Source of the DNA: Anaerolineae bacterium
GTDB lineage: Bacteria; Chloroflexota; Anaerolineae; Promineifilales; Promineifilaceae
Direction: 5' to 3'
Length of the DNA: 36,072 nucleotides
Assembly (NCBI GenBank): GCA_019637635.1
Contig: JAHBVI010000065.1
Coordinates: 1-36,072 of the forward strand
Both the position numbers and the translations under genes were made by a program. Positions 28,546 to 35,276 of the stretch are shown piece by piece. Below the pieces are notes generated by a model, which was given only the letters and a program-made list of their open reading frames with translations, made no database searches and was not told where the DNA came from. Positions within the stretch are counted from its first letter, which is position 1; each line of letters opens with the position of its first letter.

Positions 28546-29883
28546 TCACTCCTGATAAAACGCTAACACGCGATTGATGAAGGCATCGGCCGCGCCAAAA
28601 TAGGCCACCTCATCGCGCAGCGCCGACCAGTCAAGCGGGGCGTCTGTTTGCGCCTGCACTACGTCAACGAGATGCCGATTCTCTTGCCGGGCTACCTGGC
28701 AGGCAGCCTGCACCAACTGTTTGGCGGCGGCGCGGCTCATAAAGGCCGGGGCCAGGGCAAAGGTGATCGCCTCGGCCAGCATCAGGCCGTTAGAGGTGGT
28801 CACGTTTTCGCGCATTCGGGCTTCGTTGACGACCAGGTTTTCGCTCAGGAAATGGGCTTTTTGCAGGGCTACGGCCGTTAACCCCACCATCTGCGGCAGC
28901 GTCAACCACTCCATTTGCCAGCCATGTGTGGCCCGTTCATGTTCTTGCACTAATGCCTGGTGCATGTTCGCCAGCAGCGAGGCATTGGTGCGGGCTGCCG
29001 CGATGATGACTTCGCTGACGATGGGGTTGCTTTTTTGGGGCATGGTACTAGAGCCGCCGCGGGAGGTATCGGCCGTTTCCCGCACTTCGCCCACCTCCGA
29101 CTGCGCCAGCAAAATGACGTCCTGGGCCATCTTGGCCAGACTGCCGCTGACCAGGGAGAGCCAGCCGGCGAATTCGGCCAGATTGTCTCGCTGCGTGTGC
29201 CAGGGGGTCAAGGGCATGTCCAGGTTGAGTTCGGCGGCCAGGTCGGCTTGCACGGCCGTGCCCCCCTCTCCCAACGCCGCCAATGTGCCCGCCGCTCCGC
29301 CCAACTGTACCACCAGCAAACGTGGCTTTAGCTCGCCTAACCGCTGCCGGTGGCGCAGCAAAGGGGCCAGCCAGTTAGCCACTTTCAGCCCAAATGGAAT
29401 CGGTAGCGCCTGCTGGGAATGGGTGCGCCCGGCCATCAACGTGTACCGGTGCTGGTCGGCCAGCCGGGCCAGGTTGGCCGCGACCGCGCCCAGCCGCCGC
29501 TCCAACACTGCCAGCGCCGCCCGGATTTGCAGCACCCGCGCCGTATCTACGATGTCCTGCGATGTCGCTCCCCAATGCACGTAATCGGCCGCTTGTTCCC
29601 CTACCTGCGCCCGTAGCTGGCGTACCAGTTCGATTACCGGTACGCCCGCCTTTTCCATCCCCGCCCGCATCTGGTCCAAATCCACGTGCAGCGCCGCCGC
29701 GCCGGTCACAATCTGCGCCGCGGCGCCGGCGGGAATGACCCCTGACCGGCCCTGCACCGCCGCCAACGCCGCCTCCACGTCCAGCATCGCCCGCACAAAG
29801 CGGGCGTCCGAAAATTGCTCGGCCACTTCCGCATCGCTAAACAGCGGGGCAAACTGGGGCGAGTCCAGCGGTGAAATGGTCAT
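28546..29883 (-). CDS. pcaB: 3-carboxy-cis,cis-muconate cycloisomerase
   Basis: PcaB lactonises 3-carboxymuconate, the product of protocatechuate ring opening, to 4-carboxymuconolactone. The 445-residue protein belongs to the fumarase/aspartase superfamily: YVHWGATSQDIVDTARVLQI (about 102-121), LMAGRTHSQQALPIPFGLKV (about 148-167) with the catalytic-region His, and the signature GGSSTMPQKSNPIVSEVIIA (about 274-293) with its mobile active-site loop. The absence of lyase substrate motifs of adenylosuccinate lyase and the position next to pcaGH, pcaC and pcaD make the PcaB assignment firm. The ATG at 29883 follows the MetE-like stop by 9 bp (a GTG one codon earlier is possible). Confidence 0.92.
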   Translation of the reverse strand: MTISPLDSPQFAPLFSDAEVAEQFSDARFVRAMLDVEAALAAVQGRSGVIPAGAAAQIVTGAAALHVDLDQMRAGMEKAGVPVIELVRQLRAQVGEQAADYVHWGATSQDIVDTARVLQIRAALAVLERRLGAVAANLARLADQHRYTLMAGRTHSQQALPIPFGLKVANWLAPLLRHRQRLGELKPRLLVVQLGGAAGTLAALGEGGTAVQADLAAELNLDMPLTPWHTQRDNLAEFAGWLSLVSGSLAKMAQDVILLAQSEVGEVRETADTSRGGSSTMPQKSNPIVSEVIIAAARTNASLLANMHQALVQEHERATHGWQMEWLTLPQMVGLTAVALQKAHFLSENLVVNEARMRENVTTSNGLMLAEAITFALAPAFMSRAAAKQLVQAACQVARQENRHLVDVVQAQTDAPLDWSALRDEVAYFGAADAFINRVLAFYQE

Positions 29884-29892
29884 CACCCAAGC

Positions 29893-31005
29893 CTAATCTC
29901 CCCACACGTCGCGGGCCACGTTGACGATCATCTCCAGCTTGGCCCATTGGGCCTCTTCGGTGAGTTCGTTGCCATGCACCGTGCTGGAAAAACCACACTG
30001 CGGGCTGAGGCACATATTTTCCAGCGGCATGTAGTTGGCCGCTTCTTTGATGCGCTGGATGACAAAATCTTTGGCTTCCAGATCGCCGGTTTTGGAGGTG
30101 ACGACACCTAATACCACTGTCTTGTTGGGCGGCACAAAACGCAGCGGTGAAAAGTCGCCGGAGCGTTCGTCGTCATATTCCAGGAAAAAGGCGTCCACGT
30201 TCAAGTCGTTAAACAGCACCTCGGCCACCGGCTCATACCCACCCTGGGCAAACCACGTGCTGCGGAAGTTGCCCCGGCAAAGGTGGACGCCAATGGTCAG
30301 GTCGGGGGGACGGCCGTCAATCACCGCATTGATCAGGGCCGCATACGTCCGGGGCAGTTCGTCGGGGTCATCACCCCGCTCTAACGCCCCCTGGCGCATT
30401 TTGGGATCACACAAATAAGCCAGGTTGGTATCGTCTAGCTGAATGTAGCGGCAGCCGGCGGCATAAAGCGCCTGAATTTCTTCGCGGTAAACCTGCGCCA
30501 GGTCTTCAAAAAATTCGTCCATATCCGGGTAGGCGTCAATATCAACGGCCGCCCGCCCGCCGCGAAAATGAACCATCGTCGGCGAGGGAATCGAGACTTT
30601 CGGCGTTTTATTCACCACCGATTTCAGGTACAAAAAATCATCAACCTGGATATTCTTCGTATGGCGCAGTTTGCCTGTCACGGTCAGGCGTGGCGGCGTG
30701 AAGCCATTTTTGGCCGGTTTGGCGTCCGGGTTGGCGGCAATCGCGCCGCTGACGGTCACGCCGCCCACCTGCTCTAAAAAGTCCAGGTGAAAATAGGTGC
30801 GGCGGAATTCGCCATCGGTGATGCTTTGCAGCCCCACGGCCTCTTCCTTCCGCACCGCGTCCCGAATCGCTTCGTCTTCGGCCGCACGCAGTTCCGCCTG
30901 CGTAATTTCGCCATTGTGATACCTGGCCCGCATGGCCAACAGCGGCGCGGGCCGCAACAAACTACCAACATGATCGGCGCGAAAAGGGGGATTTATTCTT
31001 GACAT
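29893..31005 (-). CDS. MetE/YxjG-like cobalamin-independent methyltransferase family protein
   Basis: The 370-residue protein starts MSRINPPFRADHVGSLLRPA with an ideal GGAGG 7 nt before the ATG. It is a TIM barrel of the MetE C-terminal/YxjG type: AVGLQSITDGEFRRTYFHLD (about 56-75), CRYIQLDDTNLAYLCDPKMR (about 185-204), and the zinc-ligand set His241-x-Cys243 (TIGVHLCRGNFRSTW), a Glu near 276 (DAFFLEYDDE) and Cys337 (CLSPQCGFSSTVHG). These enzymes move a methyl group to a thiol; 370 residues lack the N-terminal half of full MetE. Its place between pcaG and pcaB suggests disposal of methyl groups from methoxylated aromatics or an acquired methionine function; neither is proved. Confidence 0.85.
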   Translation of the reverse strand: MSRINPPFRADHVGSLLRPAPLLAMRARYHNGEITQAELRAAEDEAIRDAVRKEEAVGLQSITDGEFRRTYFHLDFLEQVGGVTVSGAIAANPDAKPAKNGFTPPRLTVTGKLRHTKNIQVDDFLYLKSVVNKTPKVSIPSPTMVHFRGGRAAVDIDAYPDMDEFFEDLAQVYREEIQALYAAGCRYIQLDDTNLAYLCDPKMRQGALERGDDPDELPRTYAALINAVIDGRPPDLTIGVHLCRGNFRSTWFAQGGYEPVAEVLFNDLNVDAFFLEYDDERSGDFSPLRFVPPNKTVVLGVVTSKTGDLEAKDFVIQRIKEAANYMPLENMCLSPQCGFSSTVHGNELTEEAQWAKLEMIVNVARDVWGD

Positions 31006-31021
31006 GATTGAGCCTCCTCAC

Positions 31022-31051
31022 TGTAGGGCCATTTTCAAAAATCGCCCTACA
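31022..31051. repeat. TGTAGGGCGATTTT palindrome
   Basis: The 30-bp element reads TGTAGGGCCATTTT and then its near-complement AAAAATCGCCCTACA around a shared centre, with one clear mismatch. It lies between pcaG (stop 31053) and the MetE-like start (31005) and matches the element at 26898-26922. Confidence 0.75.
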
Positions 31052-31052
31052 C

Positions 31053-31619
31053 TTATTCTGGATCAAAAAAGACTGTTTCTTTCTCACCCTGCAAATGAAT
31101 GTCAAAGTGGTAAGTGAGGGCGTCGCCGGATGCGGCGACGGCGGCGATGAGCGTGTGCCGCCGGTTACCGTCCACCGCGTTCAGCACGGGATCAGCCGTA
31201 TTGCCCGGTTCATCCGCAAAATAGATGCGGGTCAGGGTGTGGATTAACATGCCGCGCGCAAAGACGCGGGCGTTGATGTATGGCGCCTGCCCATCACGGC
31301 CACCGGGTTTGATCGTCTGGAATTCGTACACCCCTTCTTTGCGGGTATCTGATCTACCAAAACCGCGAAAATGGGAATCCGCCTGCGTGTGCAGCGGATC
31401 GGCAGGATGGTTGTAGATGCCGTTGGCATCTGGCTGCCAGATTTCCACCATCGCGTCGGGAATCGGCTGCCCATCACCATCCAGCACCCGGCCGGTGATG
31501 TGGATCCGCTTCCCCGCTGTTTGCTCCTGCACCAGGTTGTTTTGCACCATGTTCTTGTTATCAATCAGGCCGATGTGAAGATAAGGGCCTACCGTCTGGC
31601 TTGCTGTTTGTTTTATCAT
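31053..31619 (-). CDS. pcaG: Protocatechuate 3,4-dioxygenase alpha subunit
   Basis: PcaG and PcaH form the iron(III) dioxygenase that opens the protocatechuate ring between the hydroxyls. The 188-residue protein starts at 31619 (MIKQTASQTVGPYLHIGL); the frame extends upstream to 31751 through a repeat and is not used. GAGGAAC lies 6 nt before the ATG. Signature strands are ITGRVLDGDGQPIPDAMVEI (about 41-60), WQPDANGIYNHPADP, RGFGRSDTRKEGVYEFQTIK and ARVFARGMLIHTLTRIYFAD. The iron ligands of the beta subunit are absent, as expected for alpha. It follows pcaH by 88 bp with a repeat between. Confidence 0.93.
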   Translation of the reverse strand: MIKQTASQTVGPYLHIGLIDNKNMVQNNLVQEQTAGKRIHITGRVLDGDGQPIPDAMVEIWQPDANGIYNHPADPLHTQADSHFRGFGRSDTRKEGVYEFQTIKPGGRDGQAPYINARVFARGMLIHTLTRIYFADEPGNTADPVLNAVDGNRRHTLIAAVAASGDALTYHFDIHLQGEKETVFFDPE

Positions 31620-31646
31620 TGGTTGTTCCTCGTAAATCGAATGGGC

Positions 31647-31706
31647 AGTGCCAGGCACGGGGCGAACGGCTCTGATCAAACAGTGTCTTGATGCCGCGTG
31701 CCGGGC
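31647..31706. repeat. TGCCAGGCACGGGG inverted repeat, copy 2
   Basis: AGTGCCAGGCACGG (31647-31660) pairs imperfectly with the copy ending at 31709 (CCGCGTGCCGGGCACT), with a loop of about 34 nt. The right arm overlaps the stop codon of pcaH (31708-31710 region). It lies between pcaH and pcaG on the operon transcript. Confidence 0.7.
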
Positions 31707-31707
31707 A

Positions 31708-32415
31708 CTACTCGAAAGGCGTCTGGCGCGGGCCGCAGACGATGATGTCAAAGCGGAAACCCAACGCCCATTCCGGTTGGGTAACGTCGTGATCGTAGAT
31801 GGAGACGAGACTCTGGCGCGCCGCTTCGTCGGGGATGCCGTTGTAGATGGGATCGAGCGGCAGCAGGGGATCGCCGGGAAAGTACATTTGTGTCACCAGC
31901 CGCTGCATAAAATTGACGCCACAAACGGAAAAGTGAATGTGCGACGGCCGCCAGGCGTTGAGGTGATTGCGCCAGGGGTACGCCCCTGGGCGGATGGTGG
32001 TGAAGCGGTAAACGCCGTCTTTATTGGTGAGGATACGGCCGAAGCCGCTAAAATTGGGATCCAGCGGCGCATCGTGTTGGTCTTCTTTGTGCATGTAACG
32101 GCCGGTTGCGTTGGCCTGCCAGACTTCGATCAGAGCATGGGGAACAGGTTTACCCCAATCATCTAGCAGTCGCCCGGTGACGATAATCCGTTCGCCCAGC
32201 GGTTCGCCGGTTTTGACCGAGTTTTGGGTCAGGTCATTGTCCAGGGGGTGGATTTCATCACGGCCGTACACCGGCCCGGTCAATTCCGACAGCGACTGCG
32301 CCAGCGGCATTAAGGGGCGGGATGGCGACCGCTTGACCGTTGAGGCATAAGGCGGGTACAGATACGGGGGCTGTACTGCCCAATCCAGTGGATGGTAAGT
32401 TGCCAGTTTTGTCAT
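31708..32415 (-). CDS. pcaH: Protocatechuate 3,4-dioxygenase beta subunit
   Basis: PcaH carries the catalytic iron. The 235-residue protein starts at 32415 (MTKLATYHPLDWAVQPPYLY) with GGAGAA 7-8 nt upstream; an ATG at 32463 overlaps the pcaC stop as TAATG and would add 16 residues. The four ligands are Tyr107 (NATGRYMHKED), Tyr146 (RPGAYPWRNH), His159 and His161 (RPSHIHFSVCG). Their spacing of 39, 13 and 2 residues equals that of the well-studied Pseudomonas enzyme (Tyr408, Tyr447, His460, His462), so the site is intact. ANATGRYMHK and LDDWGKPVPHALIEVWQANA are other family blocks. It is encoded before pcaG. Confidence 0.95.
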   Translation of the reverse strand: MTKLATYHPLDWAVQPPYLYPPYASTVKRSPSRPLMPLAQSLSELTGPVYGRDEIHPLDNDLTQNSVKTGEPLGERIIVTGRLLDDWGKPVPHALIEVWQANATGRYMHKEDQHDAPLDPNFSGFGRILTNKDGVYRFTTIRPGAYPWRNHLNAWRPSHIHFSVCGVNFMQRLVTQMYFPGDPLLPLDPIYNGIPDEAARQSLVSIYDHDVTQPEWALGFRFDIIVCGPRQTPFE

Positions 32416-32462
32416 TCTAACTTCTCCATTCGTGGCTGGTGGTTCGTACCGGCCACCAACCA

Positions 32463-32840
32463 TTATTCCTCAAGTTCGGCATACACCTGTTTGGCAATGG
32501 TCACGGCCGTGTTCGCCGCCGGGATGCCGGCATAAATAGCCACGTGCAGCAGCGCCTCTTTCAGTTCATCGGGTGTGACGCCGGTATTGGGCGTGGCCCG
32601 GATGTGCATAGCCAGTTCGTGTTCTTTGCCCAACGCGGCCAGGATGATGATGGTCAGCAGGTGGCGTGTTTTCCGCTCCAATCCTGGCCGCGACCAGACC
32701 GCGCCCCAGGCCGTTTCGGTGATAAATTGCTGGAAATCTGCGTCAAACGCCGTCTTGTTGGCTTCGGCGCGGTCCACGTGGGCGTCTCCCAACACCGCCC
32801 GCCGGGTCTTCATACCTGTTTCAAACCTGTTTTCGCTCAT
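32463..32840 (-). CDS. pcaC: 4-carboxymuconolactone decarboxylase
   Basis: PcaC decarboxylates 4-carboxymuconolactone to 3-oxoadipate enol-lactone. The 125-residue protein (ATG at 32840, MSENRFETGMKTRRAVLGDA) is the typical stand-alone CMD length. It has ITETAWGAVWSRPGLERKTR (about 40-59), LLTIIILAALGKEHELAMHI (about 61-80) with the conserved Glu-His pair, and ATPNTGVTPDELKEALLHVA. The CxxC of peroxidase-type AhpD relatives is absent, as in true CMD. A longer frame to 32915 only reads through the repeat. It is not fused to PcaD, unlike PcaL of actinobacteria. Confidence 0.93.
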   Translation of the reverse strand: MSENRFETGMKTRRAVLGDAHVDRAEANKTAFDADFQQFITETAWGAVWSRPGLERKTRHLLTIIILAALGKEHELAMHIRATPNTGVTPDELKEALLHVAIYAGIPAANTAVTIAKQVYAELEE

Positions 32841-32852
32841 AGTTTTCCTGGA

Positions 32853-32916
32853 AGTGCCAGGCACAGGGTATTTCTGTTTCGGTTGACCAGAACCGTTCTG
32901 CCCTGTGCCTGGCACT
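32853..32916. repeat. TGCCAGGCACAGGG inverted repeat, copy 3
   Basis: AGTGCCAGGCACAGGG (32853-32868) pairs perfectly with CCCTGTGCCTGGCACT (32901-32916) across a 32-nt loop. The right arm includes part of the pcaD stop codon (TAG, 32917-32915). It fills the 74-bp pcaD-pcaC gap and would fold in the operon mRNA directly after pcaD. Confidence 0.85.
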
Positions 32917-33697
32917 ACTCAGCTAAAAATTGGGCAATGTGGGCGGCCATCACGTCCGGCTGTTCGATGCAGGGCAGATGGGCCGCGTGGGGAATTTCCC
33001 GATAATTGGCGTGGGGAATGTGATGACACAGGTCACGCACGAGATCAGGCGGGGTGGCTAAGTCTTCGGCGCCACACAAGGCCAGGGTGGGTGCGGCAAT
33101 GACGCCAGCGACGGCCGTTAAATCGGCGTCACGGATGGCTTCACAAGTGGCGATGTAGCCGGCGACGGGCATACGGGTGAGCATGTTGGCATAACCGCGA
33201 TAGGCGGCCGGGTTATCTGTGGCAAAGGCGGACGAGAACCAGCGGGCCAGGATGGCTTCGCTTAAGGCAGCCATGCCATGTTGTCGCAGAGTGGCAATGC
33301 GTTCGTTCCAAAGTACGGCCGTGCCAATTTTCACCCCTGTATCACACAACACCAACGCCTGCACCCGTTCCGGCCAGGCCGCGGCAAAATCCATAGCAAT
33401 CATCCCGCCCACCGAGATGCCTACCAAAATGACCTGCCTTACGGCCAGATGATCCAACAGCCCGGCCAGGTCAGTGGCGTGATCCCGGATCGTATAGGGT
33501 CCCGGTGGGCAGTCTGACAGGCCATGCCCCCGTTTGTCGTAGCGGATGACCCTGTGACGGTCTGTGAAATGGGGCGCCACCCCATCCCAGATGCGCAGGT
33601 CGGTGCCTAAAGAGTTGATAAACACAAGCGGGAACCCGTCCGGGTTTCCGGCGGATGAATAATGGAGGGTGGTTTGGTTAACGGCCGTGAAGTTCAT
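32915..33697 (-). CDS. pcaD: 3-oxoadipate enol-lactonase
   Basis: PcaD hydrolyses the enol-lactone to 3-oxoadipate. The 260-residue protein is an alpha/beta hydrolase: the oxyanion region LVFINSLGTDLRIWDGVAPH (about 24-43), RVIRYDKRGHGLSDCPPGPY (about 49-68), nucleophile Ser95 in ILVGISVGGMIAMDFAAAWP, an acid in ALCGAEDLATPPDLV (about Asp213) and His in REIPHAAHLPCIEQPD (about 240). 'INSLGTDLRIWD' is characteristic of PcaD. Its ATG lies one base after the P450 stop (TGAGATG), so the two are translationally coupled. Confidence 0.93.
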   Translation of the reverse strand: MNFTAVNQTTLHYSSAGNPDGFPLVFINSLGTDLRIWDGVAPHFTDRHRVIRYDKRGHGLSDCPPGPYTIRDHATDLAGLLDHLAVRQVILVGISVGGMIAMDFAAAWPERVQALVLCDTGVKIGTAVLWNERIATLRQHGMAALSEAILARWFSSAFATDNPAAYRGYANMLTRMPVAGYIATCEAIRDADLTAVAGVIAAPTLALCGAEDLATPPDLVRDLCHHIPHANYREIPHAAHLPCIEQPDVMAAHIAQFLAE

Positions 33698-33698
33698 C

Positions 33699-34868
33699 TC
33701 AGTTCACAATTGTCAGGGGTAACTTAGAGAATCCCCGGAAGTCGGGTGTTTTGACCCGCTCCGCGCCGGTGAAATCCACCTGCCAGGTATCGCTGGCCGC
33801 CAGCAGTTCGGCAAAGATCACGTAGGCCATCTCCCGGCCCAGCGGCGCGCCCACGCAAAAGTGAATGCCCTGCCCCATGCCCAGGTGGCGCAGCTTTTCC
33901 CGATGGATGTCAAAAATGTCGGCATGGGCAAACTGCCGTTCATCCCGGTTGGCGGAACCGATGTGCAGCAGCACCTGGGAATTCTCAGGAATCACGTTGC
34001 CATGAAGTTCAATATCTTGCGTGGGGGTGCGCACAAACCCCTGCGCTGCTGCATCCCAGCGCATCCCTTCTTCCACAAAGGCCGGAATCAGGTCAGGGTT
34101 GGCTTTCACTTCGGCAAAGACATGGGGATGTTTAGCCAGGGCGTGCGCCAGGTTGGTAAAGAGGTTGTTGGTGGATTCAAACCCGGCCGTCAGAAAGGTC
34201 ATGGTGGTCACAACCACCGTATGCGTGTCCAGCCGCTGCCCCCCTTCCTCCGCCTGGAGCATGGCCGTCAGCAAATCATCCTGGGGCGTGGCCAGCCGCG
34301 CTTCGGCCAGCGTGTTGACGTATTCGGTCAGGTGGCGCATGGCAATTTTGTGTTTTGGTTCTTCGCCGGCTTTGGCTTCCTCGCGCAAAAAGAAATCATC
34401 CAGCCAACGTCGGATGCGGATAAAATCTTCGTCGGGTACGCCAAACATCGCCCCCAGAATGGCGGCGTTGAACGGGGCCGAAATGTCGGCGGCAAAATCA
34501 AAGCGGCCTTTCTCGCGCGCGGTCTGGCTCAATTCTCTGGCCAGGGTTTGGATTTTCGGTTTGAGGTGGGCTACCGTCTGTGGCGTGAAGGCTTTGTTGA
34601 CGATGCCGCGGGCAAAGGTGTGCCGGGGGGGGTCTGTTGTGCCCAGGGTTTTGCCCACCCGTTCCGGGGGATCGTTGATCAGATTGCCGCGCCGCCCCGA
34701 GGACCAGGTTTTCCAATCTCTAAAAGCGTTAGAGACATCGGCAAAGCGCGTCAGCACCCAAATGCCGGCCGTTTCGGCGTAGTGGGCGGGATCATTGTCT
34801 CGCAGCCATCGGTAGGCAGGATAGGGATCATCATGGGCAATGATGAGCAAATCATAGCTGAATGACAC
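33699..34868 (-). CDS. Soluble class I-type cytochrome P450
   Basis: The 389-residue protein starts with GTG at 34868 (AGGAGG ends 7 nt before it), preferred over the TTG at 34898. The GTG lies in an ACGGCCGTG. P450 landmarks are present: the I-helix FLTAGFESTNNLFTNLA (AGFEST at about 228-233), the ExxR pair Glu267/Arg270 in VEEGMRWDAAAQGFVRTP, and the haem loop HLGMGQGIHFCVGAPLGREM with Cys338. The usual Phe seven residues before the cysteine is Met here. The enzyme would hydroxylate or O-demethylate a small aromatic; a ferredoxin/reductase pair is not encoded nearby. It is the first gene of the pca operon and coupled to pcaD, so its substrate is probably a precursor of protocatechuate. Confidence 0.9.
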   Translation of the reverse strand: MSFSYDLLIIAHDDPYPAYRWLRDNDPAHYAETAGIWVLTRFADVSNAFRDWKTWSSGRRGNLINDPPERVGKTLGTTDPPRHTFARGIVNKAFTPQTVAHLKPKIQTLARELSQTAREKGRFDFAADISAPFNAAILGAMFGVPDEDFIRIRRWLDDFFLREEAKAGEEPKHKIAMRHLTEYVNTLAEARLATPQDDLLTAMLQAEEGGQRLDTHTVVVTTMTFLTAGFESTNNLFTNLAHALAKHPHVFAEVKANPDLIPAFVEEGMRWDAAAQGFVRTPTQDIELHGNVIPENSQVLLHIGSANRDERQFAHADIFDIHREKLRHLGMGQGIHFCVGAPLGREMAYVIFAELLAASDTWQVDFTGAERVKTPDFRGFSKLPLTIVN

Positions 34869-34994
34869 GGCCGTGCCTCCTCTTTTTTGTGGAATCAATG
34901 CTTATAGTGAGTTGTCGGGTATACTTTTGGCGTCCGTTACCTGATGGATGTCACGGGAAGCCAATCAGATTAAGCTACGTTTGCAGCCGCCGCT

Positions 34995-35024
34995 ATTGTA
35001 TACACCGTTTATGATATTTTGCAA
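34995..35024 (-). promoter_or_regulatory. Probable promoter of the P450-pca operon with overlapping operator 1
   Basis: On the minus strand the -35 box TTGCAA is at 35024-35019 and, after 16 nt, TATACA is at 35002-34997 (or TACAAT at 35000-34995 after 18 nt). The -10 lies inside TTGTATACAC (34996-35005), whose core TGTATACA is a perfect palindrome. A regulator bound here would block RNA polymerase. Start would be near 34988, about 120 nt before the P450 GTG. Confidence 0.6.
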
Positions 35025-35071
35025 GTTGACGACCATAATTTCGCCAAAATTAGAAGAAATGTTGGGCAAGC

Positions 35072-35101
35072 TTGCCAAATTCCTGTGTTCATTGTATACA
35101 A
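35072..35101 (+). promoter_or_regulatory. Probable promoter of the GntR regulator with overlapping operator 2
   Basis: TTGCCA at 35072-35077 and TATACA at 35095-35100 are 17 nt apart, a good sigma-70 type spacing. The -10 sits within the perfect 10-bp palindrome TTGTATACAA (35092-35101). This matches operator 1 in nine of ten bases, 96 bp away (about nine helical turns), which fits autoregulation by a dimeric GntR/FCD protein and possible looping. Confidence 0.6.
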
Positions 35102-35159
35102 CGCGCCCTTAAAATAGTGACGAATAGTATCTATCCAGGCGTGCTGACCCCCATCATAA

Positions 35160-35213
35160 CCTTCCCCCTGAAAGGGGGGAAGGAATTGGCCCCCTCTCTC
35201 TTGTGGGAGAGGG
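35160..35213. repeat. REP-like double hairpin in the regulator leader
   Basis: CCTTCCCCC (35160-35168) pairs with GGGGGAAGG (35175-35183); then CCCTCTC (35192-35198) pairs with GAGAGGG (35207-35213), followed by CTGGGGTGAGGGT. The second part is a sequence type repeated in many bacterial genomes as a REP-like element. It lies in the predicted 170-nt leader of the GntR gene. Confidence 0.7.
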
Positions 35214-35276
35214 CTGGGGTGAGGGTGTAAATGGCACACCTGAAAAGTTACGACGAATACGTTATAGATTGAGGGA

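Larger units (their letters stand above)
34869..35276. other. Divergent control region between the P450-pca operon and the GntR regulator
   Basis: The 408-bp gap holds two face-to-face promoters with TTGTATACA operators (listed separately) and a third GTATAC at 34919-34924. It also contains a REP-like double hairpin (35160-35213). The P450 leader of about 120 nt (34868-34990) shows no other structure I recognise. Confidence 0.6.

Noticed and set aside
28721..29584. 287-codon plus-strand frame opposite pcaB
   Set aside because: It lies antisense to the intact pcaB gene and lacks any recognisable domain.
31620..31751. 44-residue N-terminal extension of PcaG
   Set aside because: It only translates the inverted repeat at 31647-31706; the family length and a good ribosome site support the start at 31619.
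33861..34865. 334-codon plus-strand frame opposite the P450
   Set aside because: It is antisense to a complete P450 gene and its composition (glycine, arginine, histidine rich) is that of a shadow frame.
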